A stretch of DNA of 64,000 bases from Rhodobacteraceae bacterium EhC02 (GCA_001650895.1 LXYH01000005.1:248001-312000), one strand, 5' to 3'; shown: positions 53,151 through 62,690, counted from the first letter of the stretch. Program-made: numbers and translations. Notes: generated from the letters alone by a model not told the origin.

Positions 53151-54776
53151 TCACAACCCCTTGGCAATCGCCCGCAACTCGAACTTCTGGATCTTGCCGG
53201 TCGATGTTTTGGGCAATTCCTGGAACACCACCTTCTTGGGGGTCTTGAAGCCTGCCAGCCGCTCGCGCGCGAAGGCGATCAGGGCCGCCTCGTCACCCGC
53301 CACGCCGTCCTTCAGCTCGATGAAGGCGCAGGGAACCTCGCCCCATTTCTCGTCGGGTTTGGCGACCACGGCGCACAGAAGCACATCGGGATGGGCCATC
53401 AGCACGCCTTCGACCTCGACCGAAGAGATATTCTCGCCGCCCGAGATGATGATGTCCTTGGCGCGGTCGGCGATCTGCATGTAGCCGTTGGGATGCTGCA
53501 CGGCGATGTCGCCTGAATGGAACCAGCCGCCGCGAAACGCCTCTTCCGTCGCTTTCGGGTTCTTGAGATAGCCTTTCATCACGCCATTGCCGCGAAACAT
53601 GATCTCGCCCTGCGTGACGCCATCCATGGGGATCTGGCTCATGCCGTCGGTCATGACGGTCACATCCTCGAGGAAGGGCATGGCCACGCCCTGGCGGGCC
53701 TTGACGGCCGCGCGGGCATCGCCTTGCAGCCCGTCCCAGGCGGCGTTCCATGTGCATTCGGTGCCGGGGCCATAGGTTTCGGTCAAGCCGTAGACCTGCG
53801 TGACGTTGAAACCCATGGGTTCGATCTTGGCCAGTGTCGCGGGGGCGACGGGGGCGCCTGCGGTAAAGACCTCGACCGTTTGGGAAAACGCGCGGCGTTG
53901 CGATTCAGGGGCGTTCACCAGCGTGTTCAGCACGATGGGCGCACCGCCGAAATGGGTGACACCCTCATCCGCGATGGCGTTGAAGATGGCGGGGGCGGTG
54001 ATGTCGCGGCAGCAGATGAGCGTACCGCCCAGCACCGGCATCATCCAGGTGTGGCACCAGCCGTTGCAATGGAACAGCGGCACGATGGTCAGGTAGCGCG
54101 GATGCAGGGTCATGCGCCAGCTGATGACCTGGCCCATGGCGTTCAGATAGGCGCCGCGATGGTGGTAGACCACGCCCTTGGGCCGGCCCGTGGTGCCGGA
54201 GGTGTAGTTGAGCGCGATGCTTTCCCATTCATCCTCGGGCATCACCCAGGCGAAATCGGGATCACCCGCCGCCAGAAGGCTTTCGTAATCGGTGTAATGG
54301 CCATGGGCATGTACGCCTGCATGGTCATCGGGCACTTCGATCACCGTGGGGGCGGGGCCTTCCATCCGTTCCATCGCCTCGGCTGCCAACGGCAGGAACT
54401 GGGGATCGACCATCAGGACCTTTGCGGCCCCGTGATCGAGGATATAGGCGACGGTGTCGGGTTCCAGCCGGGTGTTGATGGTGTTGAGGACCGCCCCGCA
54501 GGCGGGCACGCCGAAATGCGCCTCGGCCTGGGCGGGCAGGTTGGGAATGAGGGTGGCGACCACGTCACCGGGTTCCACACCCAGTTTGGTCAGCGCCGAG
54601 GCAAGCCGGGTGACCCGCTCGTGGTATTCGGCATAGGTCTTGCGATGCGGGCCGTAGATCACCGCCGGATGATCGGGAAAGACCAGTGCCGCGCGCTTGA
54701 GAAAGGACAGCGGTGTCAGGGGCGTGTAATTCGCCGCCGTCTTGCCAAGACCCGTTTCATCCTTGAGCCAGCCCAT
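53151..54776 (-). CDS. AMP-dependent acyl-CoA synthetase
   Basis: A 541-residue ligase starting MGWLKDETGLGKTAANYTPL. It shows NYTSGTTGRPKGVVYHHRGA, the GLTETYGPGTE block, FHSGDIAVQHPNGYMQIADRAKD (in part) and KTSTGKIQK with the catalytic Lys. Such enzymes activate medium-chain fatty acids, or 3-methylmercaptopropionate in DMSP-demethylating roseobacters; the specificity is not readable here. AAGGGGGAT favours ATG 54776 (or 54779); 54803 is an alternative. A small TTGTG-N3-CACAA palindrome lies at 54811-54823. Confidence 0.88.
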   Translation of the reverse strand: MGWLKDETGLGKTAANYTPLTPLSFLKRAALVFPDHPAVIYGPHRKTYAEYHERVTRLASALTKLGVEPGDVVATLIPNLPAQAEAHFGVPACGAVLNTINTRLEPDTVAYILDHGAAKVLMVDPQFLPLAAEAMERMEGPAPTVIEVPDDHAGVHAHGHYTDYESLLAAGDPDFAWVMPEDEWESIALNYTSGTTGRPKGVVYHHRGAYLNAMGQVISWRMTLHPRYLTIVPLFHCNGWCHTWMMPVLGGTLICCRDITAPAIFNAIADEGVTHFGGAPIVLNTLVNAPESQRRAFSQTVEVFTAGAPVAPATLAKIEPMGFNVTQVYGLTETYGPGTECTWNAAWDGLQGDARAAVKARQGVAMPFLEDVTVMTDGMSQIPMDGVTQGEIMFRGNGVMKGYLKNPKATEEAFRGGWFHSGDIAVQHPNGYMQIADRAKDIIISGGENISSVEVEGVLMAHPDVLLCAVVAKPDEKWGEVPCAFIELKDGVAGDEAALIAFARERLAGFKTPKKVVFQELPKTSTGKIQKFELRAIAKGL

Positions 54777-54895
54777 CATATCCCCCTTGTGATCTGTCGC
54801 CATGCGGCGCTTGTGCGACACAATATTGCGCGCGGCGCGCGGAAGGGAAAGGGGAAAGGCGCGGGCCTGCACGAATGCCGCCCGCGCCCCTGACG

Positions 54896-56113
54896 TCAGC
54901 CGACCACGTTGAAATCCGGGCCGTAGGGATAGCCGGTGATGTTCTCGTTGCCGGTTTCGGTGATGAGCAGGATGTCATGCTCGCGGTAGCCGCCGGCGCC
55001 GGGCGCGCCCTCGGGCAGGGTCAGCATCGGCTCCATCGAGATCACCATGCCGGGTTCGAGGACGGTGTCGATATCCTCGCGCAGTTCCAGCCCGGCCTCG
55101 CGGCCGTAGTAATGCGACAGCACGCCGAAACTGTGCCCATAGCCGAAGGTACGGTATTGCAGCAGGTCGCGTTCGGCAAGGAAGTCGTTGACCTTGTGGG
55201 TCACCTCGGCGCAGCTGACGCCCGGTTTCAGCAGGGACATGCCGTATTCATGGGTGGCGACATTGGCCTGCCAGATGGCAAGGCTGGCCGCGTCGACCTC
55301 GCCCACGAAAAGGGTGCGTTCCAGTGCCGTGTAATAGCCCGAAATCATCGGGAAGGTGTTGAGCGACAGGATATCGCCACGCTCCAGCGCGCGGGCGGTC
55401 ACCGGGTTATGCGCGCCGTCCGTGTTGATGCCGGACTGGAACCAGACCCAGGTGTCGCGGTATTCGGCGTCGGGAAAGCGCCGGGCGATCTCGGTCTCCA
55501 TCGCATCACGGCCTGCCATGGCGATGTCGATCTCGCGGGCGCCGACGCGCACCGCATCGCGGATGGCATAACCGCCCACGTCGGCGACATTGGCGCCTGC
55601 GCGGATCAGCGTGATTTCGGCCGCGGATTTGCGCATCCGCTGCTGCATCGTGGCGGGTGCGATATCCACCCGCGCGGAGGGCGCAAGGAAGCCGTCGAGC
55701 TTGGCCGACTGCAGCAGCGTCAGATGGTCGGCTTCATAGCCGATCACGCGGCCTTCCCCGGTGACCGAGCGGACCGCGCGCCAGTAGTTGTCGCGCGCCC
55801 AGTCGGTATAGGTGATGTTGTCGCCCACGCTGCGCCGCCAGGGCTGGCCTGCGTCGATGCCCGCGCTGATCGTCACGCATTCGGTGGGCGTGACCACGCA
55901 GGCATAGGGACGCCCGAAGGAGCAGTAGAGAAAGCCCGAGTAATAGGCGACGTTATGCATCGAGGTCATCACGCAGGCATCGACCCCAAGATCGGCCATG
56001 GTGGCACGCAGCCCGGCAAGGCGGGCGGCATATTCGGACGGATCAAATGGCAGGGGCGCTTTCTGGCCATTGTGAAAGCGGTACATGTCTGGTCTTGCGG
56101 TCTGGGTCATCAT
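54896..56113 (-). CDS. Creatinase (creatine amidinohydrolase), M24 fold
   Basis: A 405-residue pita-bread-fold protein. The blocks FLYCSFGRPYA, GQPWRR, TDWARDNYW, WFQSGINTDGAHNPVT (with the catalytic His) and TFGYGHSFGVLSHYYGREAG closely resemble Pseudomonas creatinase, which hydrolyses creatine to sarcosine and urea. The prolidase-type metal ligands are not all kept, as in creatinase. No creatininase or sarcosine oxidase gene is adjacent. It is divergent from a DMT transporter. The start is ATG 56113 or 56110. Confidence 0.85.
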   Translation of the reverse strand: MMTQTARPDMYRFHNGQKAPLPFDPSEYAARLAGLRATMADLGVDACVMTSMHNVAYYSGFLYCSFGRPYACVVTPTECVTISAGIDAGQPWRRSVGDNITYTDWARDNYWRAVRSVTGEGRVIGYEADHLTLLQSAKLDGFLAPSARVDIAPATMQQRMRKSAAEITLIRAGANVADVGGYAIRDAVRVGAREIDIAMAGRDAMETEIARRFPDAEYRDTWVWFQSGINTDGAHNPVTARALERGDILSLNTFPMISGYYTALERTLFVGEVDAASLAIWQANVATHEYGMSLLKPGVSCAEVTHKVNDFLAERDLLQYRTFGYGHSFGVLSHYYGREAGLELREDIDTVLEPGMVISMEPMLTLPEGAPGAGGYREHDILLITETGNENITGYPYGPDFNVVG

Positions 56114-56249
56114 CGGTCCTGCGGGGCCGGATTTGCGCGGGCCCCCTTGTCAGAGGTCCCGGCGTACAGGACGACGGCGGAGTGATCCGCAGGAAAGGGA
56201 TGGTCATCCCCGCGCCGACGCCATCGGCACGCCCTGACGTGAAGTATAC

Positions 56250-57272
56250 ATGACAATGCAGGCCCCCTTCAAGCATCGCTTGAGATCGGCCTTGCGGCGG
56301 CATAAGCAGGACATGGAGACAGTTGCCGGACACCCCATGACCCTTGTTGCCCCTGCCGACCTGAACAGGCCACTTGCCGCCGCCAGCGTGATGCTGGTGG
56401 CCATGCTGATCATCGGGTTCATCGACAATTACGTGGCCGCGATCGCTGCTGAAATCGGGCTTTGGCAATTCCAGGTGATGCGCACGCTGCTGATGTTTCC
56501 GATGCTGCTGGCCATGTCATGGGCCGGGCTGGGCACGCTCAGGCCAAGGTCCATCCTGCGGGTGGGGGGGCGCTCGGCCTTCGCGGGGATCGCCATGATG
56601 TGCTATTTCGGGGCGCTGGGTTTCATGCCCATCGCGCAGGCGCTGGCGGGGCTGTTCACCTCGCCCATCTTCATCCTGCTGATCACTTGGGGCCTGATGG
56701 GCCATAGTATCGGGCCATGGCGGATCGCGGCGGTCCTGATGGGGTTTCTGGGAATCCTGCTGGTCTTGCAGCCCGATACGAACGCCTTTTCGATCTGGAC
56801 GCTCTTGCCGGTGGCGGGGGGGCTTTTCTATGCGGTCTCGATCATCGCCACCCGGTCATGGTGCGAGGGCGAAAGCACCATGGCGCTGCTTCTGGGGGTG
56901 ATGCTGTTTCAATGCCTGTTTTCCGGCGCGATGGCGCTGGGCCTGATCGTGCTGGACATGCCCGAGACGGGGTTTCTGACGCGGCGCTGGGTCTGGCCGC
57001 TGGTGGACGTCTGGCCGCTGCTGTGGTTGCAGGCCGTGGGGTCGCTGGCGGGGGTCTGGTGCATCATCAAGGCCTATCAGATCGGCGAGGCGGGCTTCGT
57101 GTCGGTCTTCGAATATTCGGTGATGATCTTCGGCCCCTTCTTCGCCTGGTGGCTGTTTGCCCAACCGGTCGGCCCCTGGCAGGCGATCGGGATCGGCATG
57201 ATTGCTTCGGCCGGAGTGATCATCGCGCTGCGGTCGGGTGCCGAGCAGCGCCGCGAGATCATCCCCGGTTGA
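56250..57272 (+). CDS. DMT superfamily (EamA) transporter
   Basis: A 340-residue membrane protein with about ten predicted helices in two EamA repeats (about residues 45-170 and 185-325). GLFTSPIFILLITWGLMG marks the end of the first repeat. The ~40 residues before the first helix are hydrophilic, so an ATG at 56337 (MTLVAPADLNRP) could be the real start. The substrate is unknown; the divergent creatinase gene hints at creatine or a product, without proof. GTATACATG surrounds the assigned start. Confidence 0.85.
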   Translation: MTMQAPFKHRLRSALRRHKQDMETVAGHPMTLVAPADLNRPLAAASVMLVAMLIIGFIDNYVAAIAAEIGLWQFQVMRTLLMFPMLLAMSWAGLGTLRPRSILRVGGRSAFAGIAMMCYFGALGFMPIAQALAGLFTSPIFILLITWGLMGHSIGPWRIAAVLMGFLGILLVLQPDTNAFSIWTLLPVAGGLFYAVSIIATRSWCEGESTMALLLGVMLFQCLFSGAMALGLIVLDMPETGFLTRRWVWPLVDVWPLLWLQAVGSLAGVWCIIKAYQIGEAGFVSVFEYSVMIFGPFFAWWLFAQPVGPWQAIGIGMIASAGVIIALRSGAEQRREIIPG

Positions 57273-57312
57273 GCAGGCTTGCGCCATCCGGCCGATCGGG
57301 TAGCGTGACGAC

Positions 57313-57957
57313 ATGATCATTTCGCCGGGCCGCCGTTACATCTTCGTCCATATTCCCAAGACCGGGGGCACCGCGCTGGCCCTGGCGCTGGAGGGGCGTG
57401 CGCGCGCCGATGACATCCTTCTGGGCGATACGCCCAAGGCGCAGCGGCGCAAGCACCGTCTGACGGGCGTGCAGGCGGCGGGGCGGTTGTGGAAGCATTC
57501 GACCCTTGCCGATATCGACGGGCTTGTCAGCCCGGACCAGATCGCGCAGAGCTATTGTTTCACATTGGTGCGCAATCCCTGGGACAGGCTGGTCAGCTAT
57601 TATCACTGGCTGCGCGGACAGGGATTTGATCATCCTGCGGTTGATCTTGCGAGGGGGTTGGGCTTCTCGGACTTTCTCAACCATCCGCAGACACGGGCGA
57701 GCCTGAGCGCCTGGCCCTATGGGCGCTACATGCGCGATGCGGCTGGCATCGAACGCTGTGCGGCCTTTATCCGCCTTGAAAACATGGAGGAAGACGCAGC
57801 ACCCCTGTGGTCGCATCTTGGTTTTCGGCTGGACCTTGACCGGGTGAACCGGTCGGATCGCGACCCGGATTACCGTGGCTATTTCAGCCCGGATGATGCC
57901 GCGCTTGTGGCGGATATCTGTGCCGAAGACATCGCGCGCTTTGGTTATTCCTTCTGA
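57313..57957 (+). CDS. Sulfotransferase family 2 protein
   Basis: A 214-residue PAPS-dependent sulfotransferase-fold protein. The 5'-phosphosulfate loop is FVHIPKTGGTALA (about residues 11-23) and the 3'-phosphate motif is LVRNPWDRLVSYYHW. The length and simple architecture fit carbohydrate- or small-molecule-sulfotransferase relatives found scattered in marine Rhodobacteraceae. The acceptor is unknown. It follows the DMT transporter gene by 40 bp on the same strand. Confidence 0.85.
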   Translation: MIISPGRRYIFVHIPKTGGTALALALEGRARADDILLGDTPKAQRRKHRLTGVQAAGRLWKHSTLADIDGLVSPDQIAQSYCFTLVRNPWDRLVSYYHWLRGQGFDHPAVDLARGLGFSDFLNHPQTRASLSAWPYGRYMRDAAGIERCAAFIRLENMEEDAAPLWSHLGFRLDLDRVNRSDRDPDYRGYFSPDDAALVADICAEDIARFGYSF

Positions 57958-57970
57958 GTGGAGCAACCAG

Positions 57971-58020
57971 ACTGTTTCCAAAAAATATACTTTAGAATAA
58001 TTTTTTGTTTACTGTTTCCA
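57971..58020. repeat. 10-bp direct repeats flanking an AT-rich inverted repeat
   Basis: ACTGTTTCCA occurs at 57971-57980 and 58011-58020. Between them lies an AT-only-like stretch with AAAAAAT and ATTTTTT arms. It lies after the sulfotransferase gene in an otherwise GC-rich region. It may be a terminator, or a small inserted element with its target duplication. Confidence 0.5.
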
Positions 58021-58063
58021 TTTTGTAAATAATATGCCGCATGCAGCACCCCCCCAATGCAAG

Positions 58064-58092
58064 CGGCGCGGACCCTCGGGACCGCGCCGTTT
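58064..58092. terminator. Bidirectional terminator hairpin
   Basis: CGGCGCGG (58064-58071) pairs with CCGCGCCG (58082-58089), and the loop itself pairs CCC with GGG. TTT follows on the plus strand. It separates the sulfotransferase gene from the convergent fadJ-type gene ending at 58122. Confidence 0.6.
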
Positions 58093-58121
58093 GTATGTTC
58101 TGCCTTTCCGCTTGGCGGTGA

Positions 58122-60320
58122 TCAGGCGGCTTTCTTGTCCACGCCGAAACGGCCATAGAAGCTTTGGCCCTTGTCTGCCATCTCGCGCAGCAGCGCGGGG
58201 CAGGCAAAGCGTGCGCCATATGCGGCCGCAAGCTGATCGCAACGTTCGGCCGCATAGGGCGTGCCGATGATGTCGAGCCAGCTGAACGGGCCACCCGACC
58301 AGGGCGCAAAGCCCCAGCCAAGGATCGCGCCCACGTCACCTTCGCGGATGTCTTCCAGCACACCTTCTTCCAGCGCGCGGACGGCTTCCAGCACCTGGGC
58401 GAACATCAGGCGATGCTGCACCTCGATCAGGCTGGGCTGGTCCTCAAGGCGGGGGTACTTGTCGGCCAGACCCGCCCAGTAGCCCTGACGCTTGCCGGCC
58501 TCGTCATAGGTGAAGAACCCGGCCTTGGCCTTGCGGCCCATGCGGCCCTCGCCTTCCATGAAGAAGATGATCTCGTCCACCTCGCCATCGGGATAGGCAT
58601 TGCCCATCGCGGCCTTGGTGGCGCGGGCGATCTTGGCGCCCAGATCGATCGAGGTCTCATCGACCAGCTGCAGCGGGCCCACGGGAAAGCCCAGCATCCG
58701 CGCGGCATTGTCGATCAGCGCGGGCGAGACCCCTTCCTTCACCATGCGCATCCCCTCGTTGATGTAGGGGATGATGCAGCGGTTGGCGTAGAAGAAGCGC
58801 GCGTCGTTCACCACGATGGGCGTCTTGCGGATCTGGCGCACGTAATCCAGCGCCTTGGCCACGGCCACGTCACCTGTGGCCTCGCCCTTGATGATCTCGA
58901 CCAGCAGCATCTTTTCGACCGGGCTGAAGAAGTGGATGCCGATGAACTGCTCGGGGCGCGACGATGCCTTGGCCAGCTCGCTGATCGGCAGGGTCGAGGT
59001 GTTCGACGCATAGATGCAATCCGCGGGGATCACGGCCTCGGCCTTGTTCGTGACCTCGGCCTTGACCTTCATGTCCTCGAACACCGCCTCGATGATCAGG
59101 TCGCAACCTTTCAGCGCGTCATAATCGGTGGTGGCGGTGATGAGGCCCAGCATCGTGGCTTTCTTGTCGGCGGTGACCTTGCCGCGCTTGATGCCGCCAT
59201 CAAGATAGGCCTCGGTATAGGCCTTGCCCTTGTCGGCGCTTTCCTGCGTGGCGTCGATCAGCACAACCTCGATCCCGGCCTGCGCACTGACCAGCGCGAT
59301 GCCTGCGCCCATCATGCCTGCACCCAGTACGCCCAGCTTTTTCACGCGCTGATCGGCGACGCCCTCGGGGCGCACGGCGCCTTTTTCAAGCGCTTCCTTA
59401 TTCAGGAAAAGCGAACGGATCATGGCCGCCGACGAGGGGTTCATCAGAACGTTGACGAACCAGCGCGCCTCGATCTTCAGCGCGGTGTCGAAGGGCACCA
59501 GCGCGCCCTCGTAGACCGCCGACAGCAGCGCCTTGGCCGCCGGGAAGGCGCCTTGCGTCTTGCCGTTCACCATGGCCGATGCACCCACGAAGGTCGGGAA
59601 ACCGGCGGGGTGATAGGGTGTGCCACCGGGCATCTTGTAGCCCTTGGCGTCCCAGGGTTTCACCAGATCCGCATCCTTGGCCTGTAGCACCCAGGCGCGG
59701 GCGGCGGCGACGGGATCATCGGCCACCTCGTCGATGATGCCTGCGGATTTCGCCTTGGCCGGATCCAGAAGCTTGCCTTCCAGCAGATAGGGGGCAGCAC
59801 CCATCGCGCCCAGTTTGCGCGCAAGGCGCGTGGTGCCACCGGCACCCGGAAAGATCCCGACAAGGATTTCCGGCAGGCCGATCTTGGCCTTCGGGTTGGG
59901 CGCGGCAAAGATGCGATGCGTGGCCAGCGGCAGTTCAAGCCCGATGCCCACGGCGGTGCCGGGCAGGGCTGCGGCGATAGGCTTGCCGCCCTTCAGGGTC
60001 TTGGGGTCCATCCCCGCGCGTTCGATCTTGCGCAGGGCGGCATGCATCTGCATGATCCCTTCGAAAAGCCCGCGCTCGGGCTCGTCGCCCGCGTCTTCGC
60101 GCATCTTGGCCAGCACGTTCAGGTCCATGCCGCCGGCAAAATCCTTCTTGCCAGAGGTGATGACAACGCCCTTGACGGCGTCATCGGCCAGTGCGTCATC
60201 GATCAGGCTGTCCAGATGGATCAGCGCCTCGGTATTCAGCACGTTCATGGACTTGCCGGGGCAATCCCATGTGATGGTGGCGATGCCTTCGGCATCTTTC
60301 TGCATGGTGAAATCGGTCAT
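58122..60320 (-). CDS. fadJ: Fatty acid oxidation multifunctional protein (enoyl-CoA hydratase / 3-hydroxyacyl-CoA dehydrogenase)
   Basis: A 732-residue alpha-subunit protein. The crotonase domain (about residues 10-200) includes TSGKKDFAGGMDL and GLPEILVGIFPGAGG with the acid residues. The dehydrogenase domain starts near residue 325 with LGAGMMGAGIALVSAQAG and includes NTSTLPISEL and IGIHFFSPVEKM. C-terminal HCDH domains follow. It catalyses hydration and oxidation in beta-oxidation and partners with the thiolase encoded two genes upstream. FadB is an alternative name. Confidence 0.92.
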   Translation of the reverse strand: MTDFTMQKDAEGIATITWDCPGKSMNVLNTEALIHLDSLIDDALADDAVKGVVITSGKKDFAGGMDLNVLAKMREDAGDEPERGLFEGIMQMHAALRKIERAGMDPKTLKGGKPIAAALPGTAVGIGLELPLATHRIFAAPNPKAKIGLPEILVGIFPGAGGTTRLARKLGAMGAAPYLLEGKLLDPAKAKSAGIIDEVADDPVAAARAWVLQAKDADLVKPWDAKGYKMPGGTPYHPAGFPTFVGASAMVNGKTQGAFPAAKALLSAVYEGALVPFDTALKIEARWFVNVLMNPSSAAMIRSLFLNKEALEKGAVRPEGVADQRVKKLGVLGAGMMGAGIALVSAQAGIEVVLIDATQESADKGKAYTEAYLDGGIKRGKVTADKKATMLGLITATTDYDALKGCDLIIEAVFEDMKVKAEVTNKAEAVIPADCIYASNTSTLPISELAKASSRPEQFIGIHFFSPVEKMLLVEIIKGEATGDVAVAKALDYVRQIRKTPIVVNDARFFYANRCIIPYINEGMRMVKEGVSPALIDNAARMLGFPVGPLQLVDETSIDLGAKIARATKAAMGNAYPDGEVDEIIFFMEGEGRMGRKAKAGFFTYDEAGKRQGYWAGLADKYPRLEDQPSLIEVQHRLMFAQVLEAVRALEEGVLEDIREGDVGAILGWGFAPWSGGPFSWLDIIGTPYAAERCDQLAAAYGARFACPALLREMADKGQSFYGRFGVDKKAA

Positions 60321-60322
60321 GG

Positions 60323-60799
60323 TCAGACTCCAGTATGGGAGGAATGGGAAGATGCGCTGGCAGCACCAAGGGGTGCGGTGTCAATTTCAAGCGCATCCTG
60401 GATCGCGTATTGTCCGCCAGCGACAAGCCATCCCTGTTCGGTCCGTTTGATCACCGAGAAACAGGGAGAGCTGGGCTGCACAAGCCGCGCGCCAGAGAGC
60501 AGGCGGGTTTCATGGGTCGCCTCGATCGTGTCGGGGTCGCGGAACTCGGCCGCCACGCAGCGGCGCACCAGATCGGTGACGCCCAGACGGCAGAAGTTGC
60601 TGCGCACCGCATTGAAGAGGGCTTGCAACTCATCAGGGGTGGCGATCAGGCTGCGTCCCTTGAAGGTTTCGATCCATTGCGGCAGGGCGAAGCAGGCGGC
60701 GAAACTGTCGAAGTCGCCGACCATGTAGGCCTCGCCCGTGCGTGCCAGAAGGTATTCCGACACGGCGCAGGGATCGGTGAGGGTCAAGGGCGCAGCCAT
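60323..60799 (-). CDS. NTF2/SnoaL-like protein of unknown function
   Basis: A 158-residue protein. VSEYLLARTGEAYMVGDFDSFAACFALPQWIETF and VRRCVAAEFRDPDTIEATHETRLLSG recall the cone-shaped NTF2/SnoaL fold, which often binds small ligands. There are no catalytic residues that I can assign. It lies between the fadJ-type and fadA-type genes with gaps of 2-3 bp, so it is part of the beta-oxidation operon. A C-terminal Ser/His tail is low complexity. Confidence 0.65.
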   Translation of the reverse strand: MAAPLTLTDPCAVSEYLLARTGEAYMVGDFDSFAACFALPQWIETFKGRSLIATPDELQALFNAVRSNFCRLGVTDLVRRCVAAEFRDPDTIEATHETRLLSGARLVQPSSPCFSVIKRTEQGWLVAGGQYAIQDALEIDTAPLGAASASSHSSHTGV

Positions 60800-60802
60800 G
60801 GG

Positions 60803-62014
60803 TCAGACCCGCTCGATGATCGTGGCGGCCCCCATGCCGGACGCAATGCAGAGCGTGGCAAGGCCGGTGCCCTTGCCGGTGCGCTCAAGCTCGTCCAGCA
60901 GGGTGCCGATGATCATCGCGCCGGTCGCGCCCAGCGGGTGGCCCATGGCGATCGAGCCGCCGTTGACGTTCACGACAGAGCTGTCCACGTCGAAGGCCTG
61001 CATGAAGCGCAGCACGACCGAGGCGAAGGCCTCGTTCACCTCGAAAAGGTCGATGTCGCTGATCGACATGCCGCTGTCGGCCAGGATCTTCTGCGTGGCG
61101 GGCACGGGGCCCGTCAGCATGATCGTGGGATCGGTACCGATCTTGCAGGTCGCCTTGATCCGCGCGCGGGGCTTGATCCCCCATTTCTCGCCGAATTCCT
61201 TGTTGCCGATCAGTACGCCTGCGGCCCCGTCCACGATGCCGCTGGAATTGCCCGCGTGGTGGATGTGGTTGATCAGCTCCAGGTGGGGGTATTTCATCAG
61301 GGCGACCTTGTCGAAACCGGGCATCACCTCGCCCATGTCCTTGAAGCTGGGCTTCAGCGCACCAAGGCTTTGCATGTCCGTCTGGGGGCGCATGAATTCG
61401 TCATGGCCCAGGATCGTCAGGCCGTTCTGGTCGACGACCGGCACGATGGATTTGGCAAAGCGCTTGTCATCCCATGCGGCCTTGGCGCGGCGCTGGGATT
61501 CCACCGCCAGCGCGTCGGCTTCGTCCCGCGAGAAACCGTATTCCGTGGCGATGATATCGGCGCTGATGCCCTGGGGCACGAAATAGCTGTCCATGGCGAT
61601 GGAAGGATCGACGGCGATGGCCGCCCCGTCGCTGCCCATGGGGACGCGGGACATCATCTCCACGCCGCCGGCGATATAGCCCATGCCCGCGCCACCGCGC
61701 ACCTGGTTGGCGGCAAGGTTCACGGCCTCCATGCCGGAGGCGCAGAAGCGGTTGATGGCAAGGCCGGGGATCGATTCATCCAGATCCGAGGCAAGGACAG
61801 CGGTGCGTGCCAGGCACGCGCCCTGTTCCATCACCTGGGTGACGTTGCCCCAGATCACGTCTTCAACCGCGTGGCCCTCGAAACCGTTGCGTTCCTTCAG
61901 CGCATTGAGCACCTGCGCGCTGATCCGGGCCGAGGTGACCTCGTGCAGCGATCCGTCGGCGCGGCCCTTGCCGCGCGGGGTGCGGATGGCGTCGTAGATA
62001 TAGACATCTGTCAT
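60803..62014 (-). CDS. fadA: Acetyl-CoA C-acyltransferase (thiolase)
   Basis: A 403-residue thiolase, the beta-subunit partner for the fadJ-type protein. The nucleophile Cys91 is in INRFCASGMEAVN, with NEAFASV, GGSIAMGHPLGATGA and the C-terminal CIASGMGAA second catalytic Cys. It cleaves 3-ketoacyl-CoA to acetyl-CoA. The start is 62014 because GAAGGAGACGACC precedes it; an in-frame ATG 15 bp upstream lies inside that SD. GST and NTF2-like genes flank it in the same orientation. Confidence 0.92.
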   Translation of the reverse strand: MTDVYIYDAIRTPRGKGRADGSLHEVTSARISAQVLNALKERNGFEGHAVEDVIWGNVTQVMEQGACLARTAVLASDLDESIPGLAINRFCASGMEAVNLAANQVRGGAGMGYIAGGVEMMSRVPMGSDGAAIAVDPSIAMDSYFVPQGISADIIATEYGFSRDEADALAVESQRRAKAAWDDKRFAKSIVPVVDQNGLTILGHDEFMRPQTDMQSLGALKPSFKDMGEVMPGFDKVALMKYPHLELINHIHHAGNSSGIVDGAAGVLIGNKEFGEKWGIKPRARIKATCKIGTDPTIMLTGPVPATQKILADSGMSISDIDLFEVNEAFASVVLRFMQAFDVDSSVVNVNGGSIAMGHPLGATGAMIIGTLLDELERTGKGTGLATLCIASGMGAATIIERV

Positions 62015-62054
62015 GGTCGTCTCCTTCATGTGGCCCGAAGGGGCCGATCTTGGG

Positions 62055-62690
62055 TCAGGCGCGGTCAGCGGGGCTGCCGGGCATCAGGTCATAGGGGTGT
62101 TTCCATCCGGGGGTCTTTTCGATCCGGGTCAGCCAGGCATCGATATGGGGCCATTCCTTGCGGTCAAAGCCGAAGGGTTCGGGGTAGAACAGGTAGCCGC
62201 AGCAGGCGATGTCGGCGATGGTCAGGCGGTCACCGACCAGCCAGTCCTTGCCGGACAACTCGTCATTCAGCACATTGTAGGCGGCTTTCAGGCGGCCCTG
62301 CATGAAGCCGATGACCTCGGCCGGGCGTTTGTCTTCGGGCAGGAAGTTCATCAGGAAACGGGTCATCCCCGCCTGGCCGGACAGTTTGTGATTGTCCCAC
62401 AGGATCCAGCGCATGATCTCGCGCCGCTCATTCGCGCTGCGCCCGCCCATCTTGCCGCCCTTGGTGCTGATGTAATCCTGAATGGCGCCCGACTGCGACA
62501 GGGTCAGATCGCCGTCCACCATGACGGGCACTTCGCCCATCGAGTTGATGGCGCGGAATTCCGGGCTGCGGCCTTCGCCGTTGAAGAAATCGACAAAGAC
62601 CGGCTCCCATTCCAGTCCGGAAAGCTCAAGTGTCAGCGCCGCCTTGTAGGCATTGCCGCTTTCGCCGAAGCAATAGAGTTTGATGGTCAT
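62055..62690 (-). CDS. Glutathione S-transferase family protein
   Basis: A 211-residue GST. The N-terminal thioredoxin-like domain starts MTIKLYCFGESGNAYKAALTL, with the Ser in FGESGN in the catalytic position and EVPVMVDGDLTLSQSGAI containing the glutathione-binding cis-Pro and SQSGAI site. An all-helical C-terminal domain follows. It lies between fadA and acyl-CoA dehydrogenase genes, suggesting detoxification or an acyl-thioester-related role. The first-ranked function is unknown. Confidence 0.9.
   Translation of the reverse strand: MTIKLYCFGESGNAYKAALTLELSGLEWEPVFVDFFNGEGRSPEFRAINSMGEVPVMVDGDLTLSQSGAIQDYISTKGGKMGGRSANERREIMRWILWDNHKLSGQAGMTRFLMNFLPEDKRPAEVIGFMQGRLKAAYNVLNDELSGKDWLVGDRLTIADIACCGYLFYPEPFGFDRKEWPHIDAWLTRIEKTPGWKHPYDLMPGSPADRA

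Noticed and set aside
52736-53167. A minus-strand 143-codon protein with 42-residue repeats over the tandem repeat
   Set aside because: The open frame follows from a repeat length divisible by three and high GC. There is no RBS, it begins inside the acyl-CoA ligase gene, and no known family matches.
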